This document shows positions 36,399 through 45,361 of a stretch of 64,000 nucleotides of DNA, piece by piece (position 1 is the first letter of the stretch; every line of letters starts with the position of its first letter). The stretch is from Enterococcus sp. DIV0212c (GTDB taxonomy: Bacteria > Bacillota > Bacilli > Lactobacillales > Enterococcaceae), in assembly GCF_017377505.1 (NCBI RefSeq), contig NZ_JAFREN010000010.1:66309-130308 (forward strand). Direction: 5' to 3'. A model generated the notes under the pieces. That model saw nothing but the letters and a program-made list of their open reading frames with translations, ran no database searches and was not told the DNA's origin. The position numbers and the translations under genes were made by a program.

Positions 36399-36478
36399 TT
36401 TTGTTTCCCCCTTCAGTATCTATATACATTAACTACTCCTACCTTGTTGTGCAGATGTCAGAAAAGCTGAACATAGAT

Positions 36479-36822
36479 GTAACTTCTCTCTTTAGTCGCC
36501 AAGTACTGTTCATCATCCACTCTGGCTGAGCCATTCGTGGTCCTTCATTTCTAATAGCTTTAGCTCTTAGAAATTGATGAGATCGAAACGAAGTGCAGTG
36601 ATTCACTAGTACGGTAATTTCTCTCCCTTTGGTCGCCAAGTATTGTTCATCATCTACTCTGGCGAAGCCAATCGTGGTCCTTTAATTCTTAGAGCTTTAG
36701 CTCTTAGAAATTGATGAGATCGAAACGAAGTGCAGTGATTCACTAGTACGGTAACTTCTCTCCCTTTGGTCGCCAAGTATTGTTCATCATCTACTCTGGC
36801 GGAGCCAATCGTAGTGATTCAC
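36479..36822 (-). repeat. Tandem array of a T-box-associated repeat before oppA
   Basis: Two nearly identical units (36479-36613 and 36614-36750, about 135-137 bp) and a shorter one (36751-36822). The first two carry an extra ~60 bp containing the inverted repeat TCTTAGAG/CTCTTAGA; the short unit and the copy before trpE lack it. All lie between a T-box terminator and the regulated gene. Confidence 0.85.
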
Positions 36823-36827
36823 AACAA

Positions 36828-37097
36828 AAAGCTCTCATCCTATAAAAGGACGAGAGCTTTAAACTTTCGCGGTACCACCTTCAATTGACTCAATTAATAA
36901 GCCCACTCTTTCAGTACAAACATACTGAGGCGCTGTAACAGGCGCACCTGAATTGATCTCAACGCGTTCGATCAATTTGTTCAAAGGCCATTTTCTTTTC
37001 CATGTTCACTGTCTCTTCCCACCAATCGAGACTCTCTTTGAGTTATCTGGAAAATACTTTCCTCATCTTCACATTTAATTTTAATAGATAATGTATT
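36828..37097 (-). promoter_or_regulatory. T-box riboswitch before the oppA-pepT operon (probable methionine specifier)
   Basis: The T-box core GGTGGTACCGCG (36868-36879) lies beside a terminator stem AAAGCTCTC...GAGAGCTTT (36828-36860). Stem I has AGTA, then TTTTCC paired with GGAAAA, then GAA and the specifier loop AAUGG. Counting back from the lower stem, as in the Trp leader in this window, gives AUG (36989-36991) followed by a purine. AAU (Asn) is the alternative reading. Confidence 0.8.
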
Positions 37098-37103
37098 ATA
37101 TGG

Positions 37104-37133
37104 ATTGTAGCATAAAAAATTAGTGAGAGTCAA
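37104..37133 (-). promoter_or_regulatory. Promoter of the oppA-pepT operon
   Basis: TTGACT, an 18-bp spacer and TGCTACAAT (extended -10) on the minus strand, directly before the T-box leader. Confidence 0.75.
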
Positions 37134-37318
37134 CAGTGATTTTTATCACTTTAGTTTAACTAGCAAGCTTGTAACCTCTCCCATATCAAATCAAACGCAA
37201 TCTACATTTCCACTTTTATATGTAACTATTATTTGACACATGAACCAAAATTCATGACTTTGTTCTCTATTTCTTATAAAATAAATCCTTTTTTTGATAA
37301 AACGCTCCATCTTGTTAA

Positions 37319-37327
37319 TGATATACT
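37319..37327 (+). promoter_or_regulatory. Extended -10 promoter of the LPXTG protein gene
   Basis: TGATATACT lies 50 bp before the start; no good -35 box is seen at the expected distance. Confidence 0.5.
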
Positions 37328-37376
37328 TTAATTGGTACCAAAATAATTTGATACTATCTTAGGAGGAGAAGAGAAA

Positions 37377-38627
37377 ATGAAAAAAAACAAAAGATTTGCT
37401 AGTTTGGCGTTGGTTACTCTACTAGCACCAACATTATTGAATGCACAACATGTATTCGCTGAAGAAGCACCGTCAGTTCCTTCAGAACAACAAGAGGTAG
37501 TTCCAGAAAAAGAACAACCTGAAGCTGAAAAAGAAGTTGAAGCTGAAAAACAACCCGAAACAGAAACAGAAGCAAAACCTGAAACACCATCAGAAGAAAC
37601 TAAACCTGAAAGCAAACCAGAAAAAGACTCTGAAAAAGAAGTGTCTAAACCTGAAGCTGAAAAGGAAGTAAACGAAAAAGAAGAACCTAAAGAAGAAAAA
37701 GCTGATACTAATGTAACTGTTAATATTAGCCTTATAGATCAGACAACAGGCTCAACCCAAAGTCTTTCTATTACTGGCGAAGTAGGCACAACTCAAAATG
37801 TTCAGTTACCTTTAGCAGCAGGACAGTATGAATTTGTTTCCACTTCAGATGGAATGGCAATCCCTATTGCAGATGCTACAGGACAACTTGGTTTACAGCT
37901 AACATTCCCTAACTCTGCCTCAGGCACTCACAGTATTTCTGTTACTGTTAAACAACTTGATGGTATTACTGCTGGAAATGTCTATGTTGTTCATCTTGAC
38001 GATTTAGGAAATGAATTAACTGATGCTGTAACTATTTTAGGTGGATTTATTGGTGATACCTATACAACTACACCAAAAAATATCCCAGGTTACACGTTAG
38101 TAAACACACCGGAGAACCATAATGGTTCATTCATAGAAACTGATCAACGTGTTATTTATAGCTATGATCGTATTCAAACAACGGTTAGCGTCGTTTGTGC
38201 TGATGAAAATGGCGTGCCACTAGGTGACGTTGTTTCCCAAGCTGGTAAATTTAAGGATACATTTACTATTACGGCTCCTGAATTAGCAGGCTATGAATAT
38301 TTAGGTCTTTCTCAAGCAATTTACTCAAATGCGTCTTCAACTCTTGATGGAACATTTGGCTTAGAGGATCAACATTTTGTTGCTACCTATAGAAAAATAA
38401 TTACTGTTCCTACTACTCCAGAAGATCCAACAGCAAACATTCAAAAATCAACAATTCCAAATCTTTTACAAACTCCTGTGAAAACAGATCTTTCTAAAAA
38501 AGACAATAAAAGTCTACCTGAAACAGGTGAAACAGAAATTAATGCTACAATGACTTCTATTGGTTTAGTAATAGTTGCAGCTGTTTATTTCACTAAGAAA
38601 AAAAGAGAAAATGAATTTAGCTTATAA
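37377..38627 (+). CDS. LPXTG-anchored surface protein with Glu/Lys/Pro-rich stalk
   Basis: The 416-residue protein has a signal peptide ending VFAEE (about 28), then a ~85-residue low-complexity region rich in Glu, Lys and Pro (EKEQPEAEKEVEAEKQPE and so on). Three beta-domains follow. The second and third begin ITAGNVYVVHLDDLGNELTDAV and TTVSVVCADENGVPLGD, which look like MucBP/LRR-linked repeats (GNxYVxxxDxxG...). The sorting signal LPETGE starts near residue 380, then a hydrophobic stretch and KKKRE. Sortase would fix it to the wall; binding partner unknown. AGGAGGAGA precedes the ATG. It stands alone. Confidence 0.88.
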   Translation: MKKNKRFASLALVTLLAPTLLNAQHVFAEEAPSVPSEQQEVVPEKEQPEAEKEVEAEKQPETETEAKPETPSEETKPESKPEKDSEKEVSKPEAEKEVNEKEEPKEEKADTNVTVNISLIDQTTGSTQSLSITGEVGTTQNVQLPLAAGQYEFVSTSDGMAIPIADATGQLGLQLTFPNSASGTHSISVTVKQLDGITAGNVYVVHLDDLGNELTDAVTILGGFIGDTYTTTPKNIPGYTLVNTPENHNGSFIETDQRVIYSYDRIQTTVSVVCADENGVPLGDVVSQAGKFKDTFTITAPELAGYEYLGLSQAIYSNASSTLDGTFGLEDQHFVATYRKIITVPTTPEDPTANIQKSTIPNLLQTPVKTDLSKKDNKSLPETGETEINATMTSIGLVIVAAVYFTKKKRENEFSL

Positions 38628-38652
38628 TCTACTCATATTACATTAAAATGAT

Positions 38653-38694
38653 AGTGGGACGATAGTCAGAGAAAAATCTGATTATCGTTCCACT
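38653..38694 (+). terminator. Terminator of the LPXTG protein gene
   Basis: AGTGGGACGATA plus TCAGA pairs with its complement around a short A-rich loop, followed by TTATTTT. Confidence 0.8.
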
Positions 38695-38872
38695 TATTTT
38701 GATTTTGTAGTACACAAGATCACACAGCCTTATAAGGTTAAAATACGGAAACAAAAAAATGCTATCGAATTTTGTGGGGAACATGGGGCAAAGATTGAAA
38801 ATGATCTGGCTCTGATGATCTTAGTTTTCTTAAATTTAAATAATTATATGGTAAGGAAAGTTATGCAGAATA

Positions 38873-38920
38873 AAGAAACAAGTCTGATTTTGATGATCAT
38901 CAAAATCAGACTTGTTTCTT
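38873..38920. repeat. Perfect 48-bp palindrome
   Basis: The 24 bases from 38873 are exactly complementary to the 24 that follow, with no spacer; the centre is TGATCA. It is far from any T tract needed for a terminator on the plus strand. Confidence 0.85.
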
Positions 38921-39058
38921 GTTTGGAAAAAGAGCTATTGTCTCACTCTCTTTGAGCTATCTGAAAAATACTTTCCTTCTATTCCAATTTACTTTTTAAA
39001 AATAGCTCACTCATATACTGGATTTTAAATGCCTTTAAAAAAAGAATTATTTGAAATC

Positions 39059-41134
39059 TTATCGAACGGTTACTTCACAGATATCAGTCTTTTTACCATT
39101 ATGACTTACTACTGTAATGGTGGTTTTACCTTTTGATTTTGCCTCAAAAGTAGCTGATGACTGTTTTAGTTCTTTCCGATCTTGAACGATATCTTTATCA
39201 CTAGACAAATAACTAACATATTTACTTGCTGCATTTGCTGGTGTAATTGCGTGAGTAAGTGTAAATTTTTCTCCAACAGCTACTTCTATTTTCTTTTTAT
39301 CTAATGTTACACTTTCAACGGGAATACGGTGTTGGTAACCACTAGTTGAACCACCAAATCCCGGACCTACATCTATCAAGTAGCACACAATACTATCTCC
39401 AGTATTGAAATTTCCATCAGCTGATTTCATCCAAACCCAGTACTGTCCTCGTTTAGAAGCTTTGAATGTTTTTTTCTGATTATCAATCGTTATAAAAGCC
39501 TCATCTTTAGGCATACCAAAAAATGTATACTCTTTATTAGTAGCATTCTCAGGAAAGACAAAAGCATATAATTTAAATTCCTCATTCACATTAATATTAT
39601 AATAGTGTTCGTAAACAGGGAACAGGCTCTCAACTAAGATTGGTCCTGCAACAACTTCTATTTCAGCTGAATTAGCAACTTTTCCGTTCTGAGCACTAGC
39701 TGTTATGGTTACTTTTCCAGCTCCAACGGCCGTCACTTTTCCCGAAGAATCTACTGTAGCTATTTGGGGATTTTCACTCTGCCAATCTAGAGTGCTTCCT
39801 TCAGCTTCTTTAGGTGAAATAACAGAAGATAGTACTTTTTTTTCTCCTATTGCCAACTTGTTTTTCTTCGGAGTCACTGTAATTTCAGTAACTTGTTCTT
39901 TATCCGCTTCATAATGATCATACATGCCTACAAGACGAGTATTATATTGATAATCAATTGTTTTTCCTTCTTTTTGGATACCTAAAATTTTTACTGTATA
40001 TAGTGTATCTTTCTTGACTACATAGTCATTGTTCGGTCTAAATGAGATAGTATCAAAACCAGATGAAACAGAAGGTCTAGATATATCTTCAACAGTTAAT
40101 TCTCCGTCATTATTATCTGTCTTCATTTCAGTTTCAATACCAGATTCATTATCAATCAAAAATACTCTGATTTCAGACTCTGGCAAATAGTAGCCATTTT
40201 GGTGCAGAAAAACTGACCAGCGCATATTTTTCTCATATTTTGCTCGCTCACTTGGATCTTTATGGTCTTTATAATATGTTCCCGCATAAGGGTTGTCTTT
40301 GTTATAAGCTTCATAAGGAAAATTCTCTGCTGTTGGCCATTGTACAATTTTCTCTTCGTCATATTCGCTAAACGCTTTATACGTTGTCTTTTTATACAAA
40401 GTTGTATAATATTGATACTCAGTTTCTTTAGGTGTCTTCGCATAGCCTACTCCTAAAGAGTCTGCTGTCAAAGAAAGGATTCCGCTTCTATGACCTACAC
40501 TTTTATTGGTATCTCCGTAATCTATCATAAAAGCATTAGCATGATGATCAAATGTTTGCTCTTCAATAGACGAATGGATATTAGAACTGTTTGTAGCTAC
40601 ACAAGCCTTCTTCCAAAACTCCTCTGACATATCTTCTGGTTTTTCAAATTTCTCAATAAAATGAGTTTGTTGACCAATAGCTGCCATTCCCATAGCTCCA
40701 TGTTGAGCAATATCATCTGCTTCATTTGTATAAGGAATTGCTTTCACTCCAGCTAATGTTCGATAAAAGTTGATTTGTTTTTCAATACTTGTTCGTTGAT
40801 CCTCTTTTAAAACACCTAACTGATATACACCATTTGATAATACAGGTTTTGTGGAATATTTCTCTCCCATCGGAAGATTATCAAAAACTAGCCGATAATT
40901 TTTCTGCAATTGTTGAATATTTTCTAATTCTTCTTTCGGTACAAAAGTTCTGGAATTCACTGCAGTACTAGATTTTTTGCTGTTCTTTTTTCTGGGAACC
41001 TCACTCGGCTGCAGCATATTTTCGTCAACATTCACCTCTTCGATATGCTCTTCGGCTTCTGCATATTGACTATTCACTCCGAACATTACTGCTACCAACA
41101 TTATGAACGATACTGCCTTTTTCTTTCCAACCAT
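39059..41134 (-). CDS. Secreted CAP-domain protein with Ig-like (BIG2) repeats
   Basis: The 691-residue exported protein starts MVGKKKAVSFIMLVAVMFGVNSQYAEA (signal peptide). Residues about 110-300 form a CAP/SCP-like domain: INFYRTLAGVKAIPYTNEADDIAQHGA, GQQTHF, and GHRSGILSLTADSLGVGYA with the conserved His. Later come at least two BIG2 Ig-like repeats (VTEITVTPKKNKLAIGEKK... and IPVESVTLDKKKIEVAVGEK...). It has no LPXTG or WxL ending, so it may be released. The start at 41134 follows AAGGAGTGG; the longer frame to 41218 has no ribosome site. Role unknown. Confidence 0.82.
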   Translation of the reverse strand: MVGKKKAVSFIMLVAVMFGVNSQYAEAEEHIEEVNVDENMLQPSEVPRKKNSKKSSTAVNSRTFVPKEELENIQQLQKNYRLVFDNLPMGEKYSTKPVLSNGVYQLGVLKEDQRTSIEKQINFYRTLAGVKAIPYTNEADDIAQHGAMGMAAIGQQTHFIEKFEKPEDMSEEFWKKACVATNSSNIHSSIEEQTFDHHANAFMIDYGDTNKSVGHRSGILSLTADSLGVGYAKTPKETEYQYYTTLYKKTTYKAFSEYDEEKIVQWPTAENFPYEAYNKDNPYAGTYYKDHKDPSERAKYEKNMRWSVFLHQNGYYLPESEIRVFLIDNESGIETEMKTDNNDGELTVEDISRPSVSSGFDTISFRPNNDYVVKKDTLYTVKILGIQKEGKTIDYQYNTRLVGMYDHYEADKEQVTEITVTPKKNKLAIGEKKVLSSVISPKEAEGSTLDWQSENPQIATVDSSGKVTAVGAGKVTITASAQNGKVANSAEIEVVAGPILVESLFPVYEHYYNINVNEEFKLYAFVFPENATNKEYTFFGMPKDEAFITIDNQKKTFKASKRGQYWVWMKSADGNFNTGDSIVCYLIDVGPGFGGSTSGYQHRIPVESVTLDKKKIEVAVGEKFTLTHAITPANAASKYVSYLSSDKDIVQDRKELKQSSATFEAKSKGKTTITVVSHNGKKTDICEVTVR

Positions 41135-41268
41135 TTCACCACTCCTTTTAATTATTAATCTGCCTAAATATTTAAAAAAACATATCAACAGTAACTTAAT
41201 TATATCAAAAAAAATCATTAAATACTCATTTTTTTGTATAAAATATATTATTTAATTATTTGAAATAA

Positions 41269-41305
41269 AAAAAGAGAAAGTATTTTTCAATACGCTCTCT
41301 TTTTT
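41269..41305 (-). terminator. Terminator of the siderophore-binding protein gene
   Basis: AAAGAGA plus GTATT pairs with AATAC plus TCTCTTT, followed by T residues on the minus strand, just after the stop. Confidence 0.8.
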
Positions 41306-41309
41306 TACG

Positions 41310-42275
41310 TTATTTCAATGCTTTTTGTACATCTTCAATCATCAAGTGCGTTGACTCTAATCCACCACCACTTAAGTACCAAACGTCTGGTTGTAATGAG
41401 ATTACTTTACCGTTTTTACCAGCATTCGTTTGTTTTACTAATTCGTTATTTTCTACATTATCATTTGTATCATCGCCACCGATTGCTTTCGTACGGTCAA
41501 CAACAAACAAGATATCTGGATTTTTTTCTAAGACATATTCATATGAAACGCTTTGACCATGAGTTGAGGCTTCGATGGCATCATCTGCTTGTTTGAAACC
41601 GAATGTATCATGAACGATACCGAAACGAGAACCTTTGCCATAGGCTGAAAGTTGTCCTTCATTCACTAAAACAACTAAGGCTTTTTCATCACTTGCTTCA
41701 GCTTTTTCTTTTACATCTGAAATTTCTTTTTCTAAATCAGCAATTTTAGTCTTAGCTTCATCTTTTTTATCAAAAATTTCTGCTAAAGTTTCGATATTTT
41801 TCTTCGTAGAATTCCATGTATCTTTGGCATCTACTGATAAATAAATTGTTGGAGCGATTTTGCTTAATTTGTCTTGGAAATCTTTTTGACGTCCTGAAAT
41901 AATGATCATATCTGGTTTTAGTTGGTTGATTTTTTCTAAATCAGGCTCTTTGATTCCGCCAGCAGATTCTACTTTTTTGTAGTCAGACAAGTATTTTGGT
42001 AAATTCTTTGTTGGCGCACCAACTACTGTATCACCGACACCTAATGCATCGATTGTATCTAATGAGCCATTATCAAATACAACAACTTTTTTAGGATTTT
42101 TCGGCACTTCAATTGAACCGTTTGAATCTTTTACTGTAATTGTTGTTGCTGCATCTGAAGTTGACTCTTTAGATGCTGAACCATCTGTAGCTTTTTTTCC
42201 GTTGTTTCCACACGCACCTAAAGTCAATAATGCGATCATTGATACCGTTGCAACTGCTAAAAATTTCTTTTTCAT
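41310..42275 (-). CDS. Iron-siderophore ABC substrate-binding lipoprotein (YclQ/FatB-like)
   Basis: The 321-residue lipoprotein has the lipobox LLTLGACGN (Cys at about residue 22). A class III binding-protein fold follows: VVFDNGSLDTIDALGVGDTVVGAP, then KINQLKPDMIIISGRQKDFQDKL and a long linking helix (about residues 160-200). It resembles YclQ/FatB, which bind catecholate siderophores such as petrobactin. It is the last of four genes transcribed from a Fur-box promoter, after a 108-bp gap from the ATPase gene. Confidence 0.88.
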   Translation of the reverse strand: MKKKFLAVATVSMIALLTLGACGNNGKKATDGSASKESTSDAATTITVKDSNGSIEVPKNPKKVVVFDNGSLDTIDALGVGDTVVGAPTKNLPKYLSDYKKVESAGGIKEPDLEKINQLKPDMIIISGRQKDFQDKLSKIAPTIYLSVDAKDTWNSTKKNIETLAEIFDKKDEAKTKIADLEKEISDVKEKAEASDEKALVVLVNEGQLSAYGKGSRFGIVHDTFGFKQADDAIEASTHGQSVSYEYVLEKNPDILFVVDRTKAIGGDDTNDNVENNELVKQTNAGKNGKVISLQPDVWYLSGGGLESTHLMIEDVQKALK

Positions 42276-42348
42276 TTTATTTCCTCCAGTTTAATTAAGG
42301 TTTTTAAATTTTTTCTACCATGGGTTAAAGTGTTTTTTCTGCTTTTCT

Positions 42349-42384
42349 TGTAATCTAGCTTCGAGCGTTAGCTCTCAGCTTTTC
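42349..42384 (-). repeat. Short hairpin related to the trpF-trpB repeats
   Basis: On the minus strand AAAGCTGA, GAGCT, a 3-base loop, GCTC and GAAGCTAGAT follow in order. The outer ends are those of the trp-operon repeats, with a minimal stem between. It overlaps the end of the ATPase gene and lies before the binding-protein gene. Confidence 0.6.
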
Positions 42385-43142
42385 TAGTTAAAATACATAC
42401 AAAATCTTTTTCCTTCTATTTCACAAATTCGGATGTTCATATCATAAAGCTTATTCAACACTTCTGATTGGATAATGTCGTCTGTGCTTCCATGCGTAAA
42501 TAATCGGCCATCTTTCATTGCTACGATTTCATCAGCATAGCTAGCAGCAAAATTGATATCATGTAATACGATCACTACTGTTTTACCAAATTCATCTACT
42601 AAGCGTCGCAATGTCTGCATCATTTGAACTGCAAAATTCATATCTAAGTTATTCAATGGCTCATCCAGCAAAATATAATCTGTATCCTGAGCTAAAACCA
42701 TAGCAATATAAACTCGCTGCAATTGTCCGCCTGACAAAGTATCGATCAATTCATCTGCCAAATCCAACAAACCAAGATTCTTCATTGCTTCTTCGACTTT
42801 TTCATGATCTTCTTTTTTCAAACGCCCTTTACTATAAGGAAAACGACCAAAATTCACTAACTCTCTGACTGTGATTTTTAAATTGATGCCGTTTGTTTGC
42901 TTTAGAATCGATAGTTTTTTAGATAATTCACTTTGTTTCCATGTTTTTACTTCGTTATGATCTAAATAAATTTCACCAGTGTCTTTAGGAATCAAGCGAC
43001 TCATCATTGAAAGCAGCGTACTTTTCCCTGCCCCATTTGGACCGATAAAAGCGGTCAACTTTTGCTCTGTAATTGGCAATTGAACTTCTGAAACAACAAT
43101 CTTTTCACCATATCTTTTTGATACATTTTTGATTTCAATCAT
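42384..43142 (-). CDS. Iron-siderophore ABC transporter ATP-binding protein (YclP-like)
   Basis: The 252-residue ATPase has Walker A GPNGAGKSTL (about 33-42), signature LSGGQLQRVYIAMVLAQ (about 134-150), Walker B YILLDEPLNNLD and the switch His in VVIVLHDINFAASYAD. These features, with the LHDIN motif, are those of FecE/BtuD/YclP-type importers. It overlaps the permease gene before it by 4 bp. Confidence 0.92.
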   Translation of the reverse strand: MIEIKNVSKRYGEKIVVSEVQLPITEQKLTAFIGPNGAGKSTLLSMMSRLIPKDTGEIYLDHNEVKTWKQSELSKKLSILKQTNGINLKITVRELVNFGRFPYSKGRLKKEDHEKVEEAMKNLGLLDLADELIDTLSGGQLQRVYIAMVLAQDTDYILLDEPLNNLDMNFAVQMMQTLRRLVDEFGKTVVIVLHDINFAASYADEIVAMKDGRLFTHGSTDDIIQSEVLNKLYDMNIRICEIEGKRFCMYFN

Positions 43143-44107
43143 CCGCGCTGCTTCCTTTCACTAATAATTTTACCAACGAAATATAATCCGCCGCTAAATT
43201 CGATCACAATACTTAACGTCGTATTCAGCTGAAAAACTTGCTCCACAAGGAACTGTCCTAAAACCAACAAGACAATCGACAACAAGCTTCCACCTAAAAA
43301 TAACTCACGATGCCTATAAGTGCCCATCAACTGATAGCTCATATTCGCTACAATAAATCCAAGAAACGTCACAGGTCCTACTAAAGCTGTAGATAATCCA
43401 ATCAAAGCGCTGATAACAGTTAATAACACAAACTGAAATCTAGGCACGTTGATCCCTAAACTAGTCGCTTGCTCATTTCCTAAATGCAGCACATCTAAAG
43501 CATGACTTTTCACCCACAAGAATCCTGCTAAAAAGGTAATCAAAATACCTGCAATCAGTAAATGCTGACTATTCACATTCCCAAAGCTTGCAAATAATTT
43601 TCCTTGAAGCAGATCATACTCATTCGGGTCCATCACTACTTGTAAAAAAGTACTGATACTATTGAAAAACGTTCCTAAAATAATACCGACCATTAACAAT
43701 AAAAACAGGTCATTACTGCCTTTTTTCAATAAGAACCGCGACAAAACAATACTAGCCGCAACCATCAATAATACATTAAAAAGAAATGTCGGAATGGTCT
43801 CATTTCCTAAAAGTTGCTGACCGCCTAAAAAAAAGAACAGCAAGGTTTGAATAAAGACATACAATGAATCCAGCCCTAAAATATTTGGGGTAAGAAAATG
43901 ATTTTGAGTCATTGTTTGAAAACTAATCGTTGAAAATGTTGCAGCGATCCCGACAAATACAAATGCCAGTAGTTTTTTCCCTCTAAGCTCTAAAGCGAAA
44001 TCCCAGTTCCCGTAGGTTTTATAAGATAAATACAAGGCACAAATACTAATCACTGCAATCAATAATAAAATAATTTTTACTGCTGAGGATTGGAAGAATT
44101 TTTTCAT
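43139..44107 (-). CDS. Iron-siderophore ABC permease 2 (YclO-like)
   Basis: A 322-residue permease of the FecCD family with about nine membrane helices. LGLDSLYVFIQTL corresponds to the family's Gly-rich ALAxPxxLG region, and the GPVTFLGFIVANM motif (about 247-259) is the conserved segment before the coupling loop. It overlaps its neighbours by 4 bp on both sides (ATGA). It pairs with the preceding permease to form the membrane channel. Confidence 0.92.
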   Translation of the reverse strand: MKKFFQSSAVKIILLLIAVISICALYLSYKTYGNWDFALELRGKKLLAFVFVGIAATFSTISFQTMTQNHFLTPNILGLDSLYVFIQTLLFFFLGGQQLLGNETIPTFLFNVLLMVAASIVLSRFLLKKGSNDLFLLLMVGIILGTFFNSISTFLQVVMDPNEYDLLQGKLFASFGNVNSQHLLIAGILITFLAGFLWVKSHALDVLHLGNEQATSLGINVPRFQFVLLTVISALIGLSTALVGPVTFLGFIVANMSYQLMGTYRHRELFLGGSLLSIVLLVLGQFLVEQVFQLNTTLSIVIEFSGGLYFVGKIISERKQRG

Positions 44108-45051
44108 GCTGTTTTCCTCCTCATCAATAATGTGATAAAGATGAAACTACCCAATACGCCGACGACAACACTGACGGGGACTTCATAAGGTGCAATCACA
44201 ACTCGTGCTAAAACATCACATGCCAGTAAAAAGATACTTCCTCCAACTGCTGTGATTGCTAGTGTATTTTTCATATGATCCCCATAACGCATCGATACGA
44301 TATTAGGAACAATCACGCCCAAGAATGGAATATTTCCAACCATGATTAACACCACCGCACTTGATAACGCTACGATCCCTAAACCAAATAATTGAATGCG
44401 TTGATAATTCAAGCCCAGATTTGTCGCCATGTCTTCCCCCATACCAACTACTGTAAATCGGTAGGCAAACAGATACGTGATGATCAGTAACGGAATCGTT
44501 AGATAAAGCAGTTCATAATTGCCTTTCATCACTGTAGAAAAATTCCCCTGCAGCCAAGAAGACATATTTTGAACTAATTGAAACTGATAAGCAAAAAAGG
44601 TTGCTACTGAACCAATGATATTACCAAACATTACACCGATAAGCGGAATCATCACTTGATTTTTAGCTGGTAAAAACCGTGTGAGATAAATAAAAATCAA
44701 TGTTCCACCAAAAGCAAATAAAAATGCGACAAATGACCGAAATAATAACGGTGCACTAGGAAATAGGATCATCACAACTAAAATCCCTAACCGAGCGCTG
44801 TCCATCGTACCTGCCGTACTTGGCGAAACGAATTTATTTTGCGTTAAATGCTGCATGATCAATCCAGAAATACTGATCGTACTTCCAGCAATCACTAAAC
44901 TAATCGTTCGAGGAATCCTCGTTGTTAACAATACTAATTGTTGCTGTGAATCCCATTGAAATAATTGTGCCAGGGATATATCTTTCACCCCGACAAAAAT
45001 CGATGATACAATCAAAAGGAGTAAGAGAACAAATAGGCCTATTTTTTTCAT
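44104..45051 (-). CDS. Iron-siderophore ABC permease 1 (YclN-like)
   Basis: A 315-residue FecCD-family permease. TTRIPRTISLVIAGSTISISGLIMQHLTQNKFVSPSTAGTMDSARLG is the hallmark N-terminal region (about 37-85), and IPFLGVIVPNIV the later conserved motif. The frame opens at 45090, but TGGAG sits 7 bases before the ATG at 45051, so that start is preferred. First gene of the operon; the Fur box and promoter lie about 130 bp upstream. Confidence 0.92.
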   Translation of the reverse strand: MKKIGLFVLLLLLIVSSIFVGVKDISLAQLFQWDSQQQLVLLTTRIPRTISLVIAGSTISISGLIMQHLTQNKFVSPSTAGTMDSARLGILVVMILFPSAPLLFRSFVAFLFAFGGTLIFIYLTRFLPAKNQVMIPLIGVMFGNIIGSVATFFAYQFQLVQNMSSWLQGNFSTVMKGNYELLYLTIPLLIITYLFAYRFTVVGMGEDMATNLGLNYQRIQLFGLGIVALSSAVVLIMVGNIPFLGVIVPNIVSMRYGDHMKNTLAITAVGGSIFLLACDVLARVVIAPYEVPVSVVVGVLGSFIFITLLMRRKTA

Positions 45052-45185
45052 ATACTCGCTCCATTTTTCTACTTGCTGGAATGAAGTCATTCAATGCTAT
45101 GATTCAGCTTTAAAAGCTAACTTTCTCAACAATTAAACGCCTGACTCACTCAAAAGTTAAGTGAACTTATTCAACTTTTCTAATT

Positions 45186-45204
45186 GAGAATGATTTTCAT
45201 TCTT
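45186..45204. promoter_or_regulatory. Fur box of the siderophore uptake operon
   Basis: AGAATGA and TCATTCT are exact inverted halves around TTT, close to the classic 19-bp Fur site. It lies about 7 bp downstream of the -10 box, where iron-loaded Fur would block transcription. Confidence 0.85.
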
Positions 45205-45211
45205 ACTTATT

Positions 45212-45240
45212 AGTCTATGCGAAACTTGAAAGAAAAGCAA
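45212..45240 (-). promoter_or_regulatory. Promoter of the siderophore uptake operon
   Basis: TTGCTT, a 17-bp spacer and TAGACT on the minus strand, with the Fur box directly downstream. Confidence 0.6.
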
Positions 45241-45361
45241 TACTTTTTTGTCATTTATTCACTCCTAATCCCTTAAAAATCAGCTTTTCCAAGAGTTTTG
45301 TATTTCGTTATATGCTATAATTCAAGATAAGACTATAAAACGGAAGTAGGTTAGATAATTA

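Larger units (their letters stand above)
38628..39058. other. 431-bp intergenic stretch with hairpins and a coding remnant
   Basis: It contains the terminator at 38653 and a perfect 48-bp palindrome at 38873-38920. Between about 38705 and 38960 there is an open frame without a proper start whose peptide includes NAIEFCGEHGAKIENDLALMI. I cannot name it; it may be a decayed gene. No intact gene is present. Confidence 0.5.
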
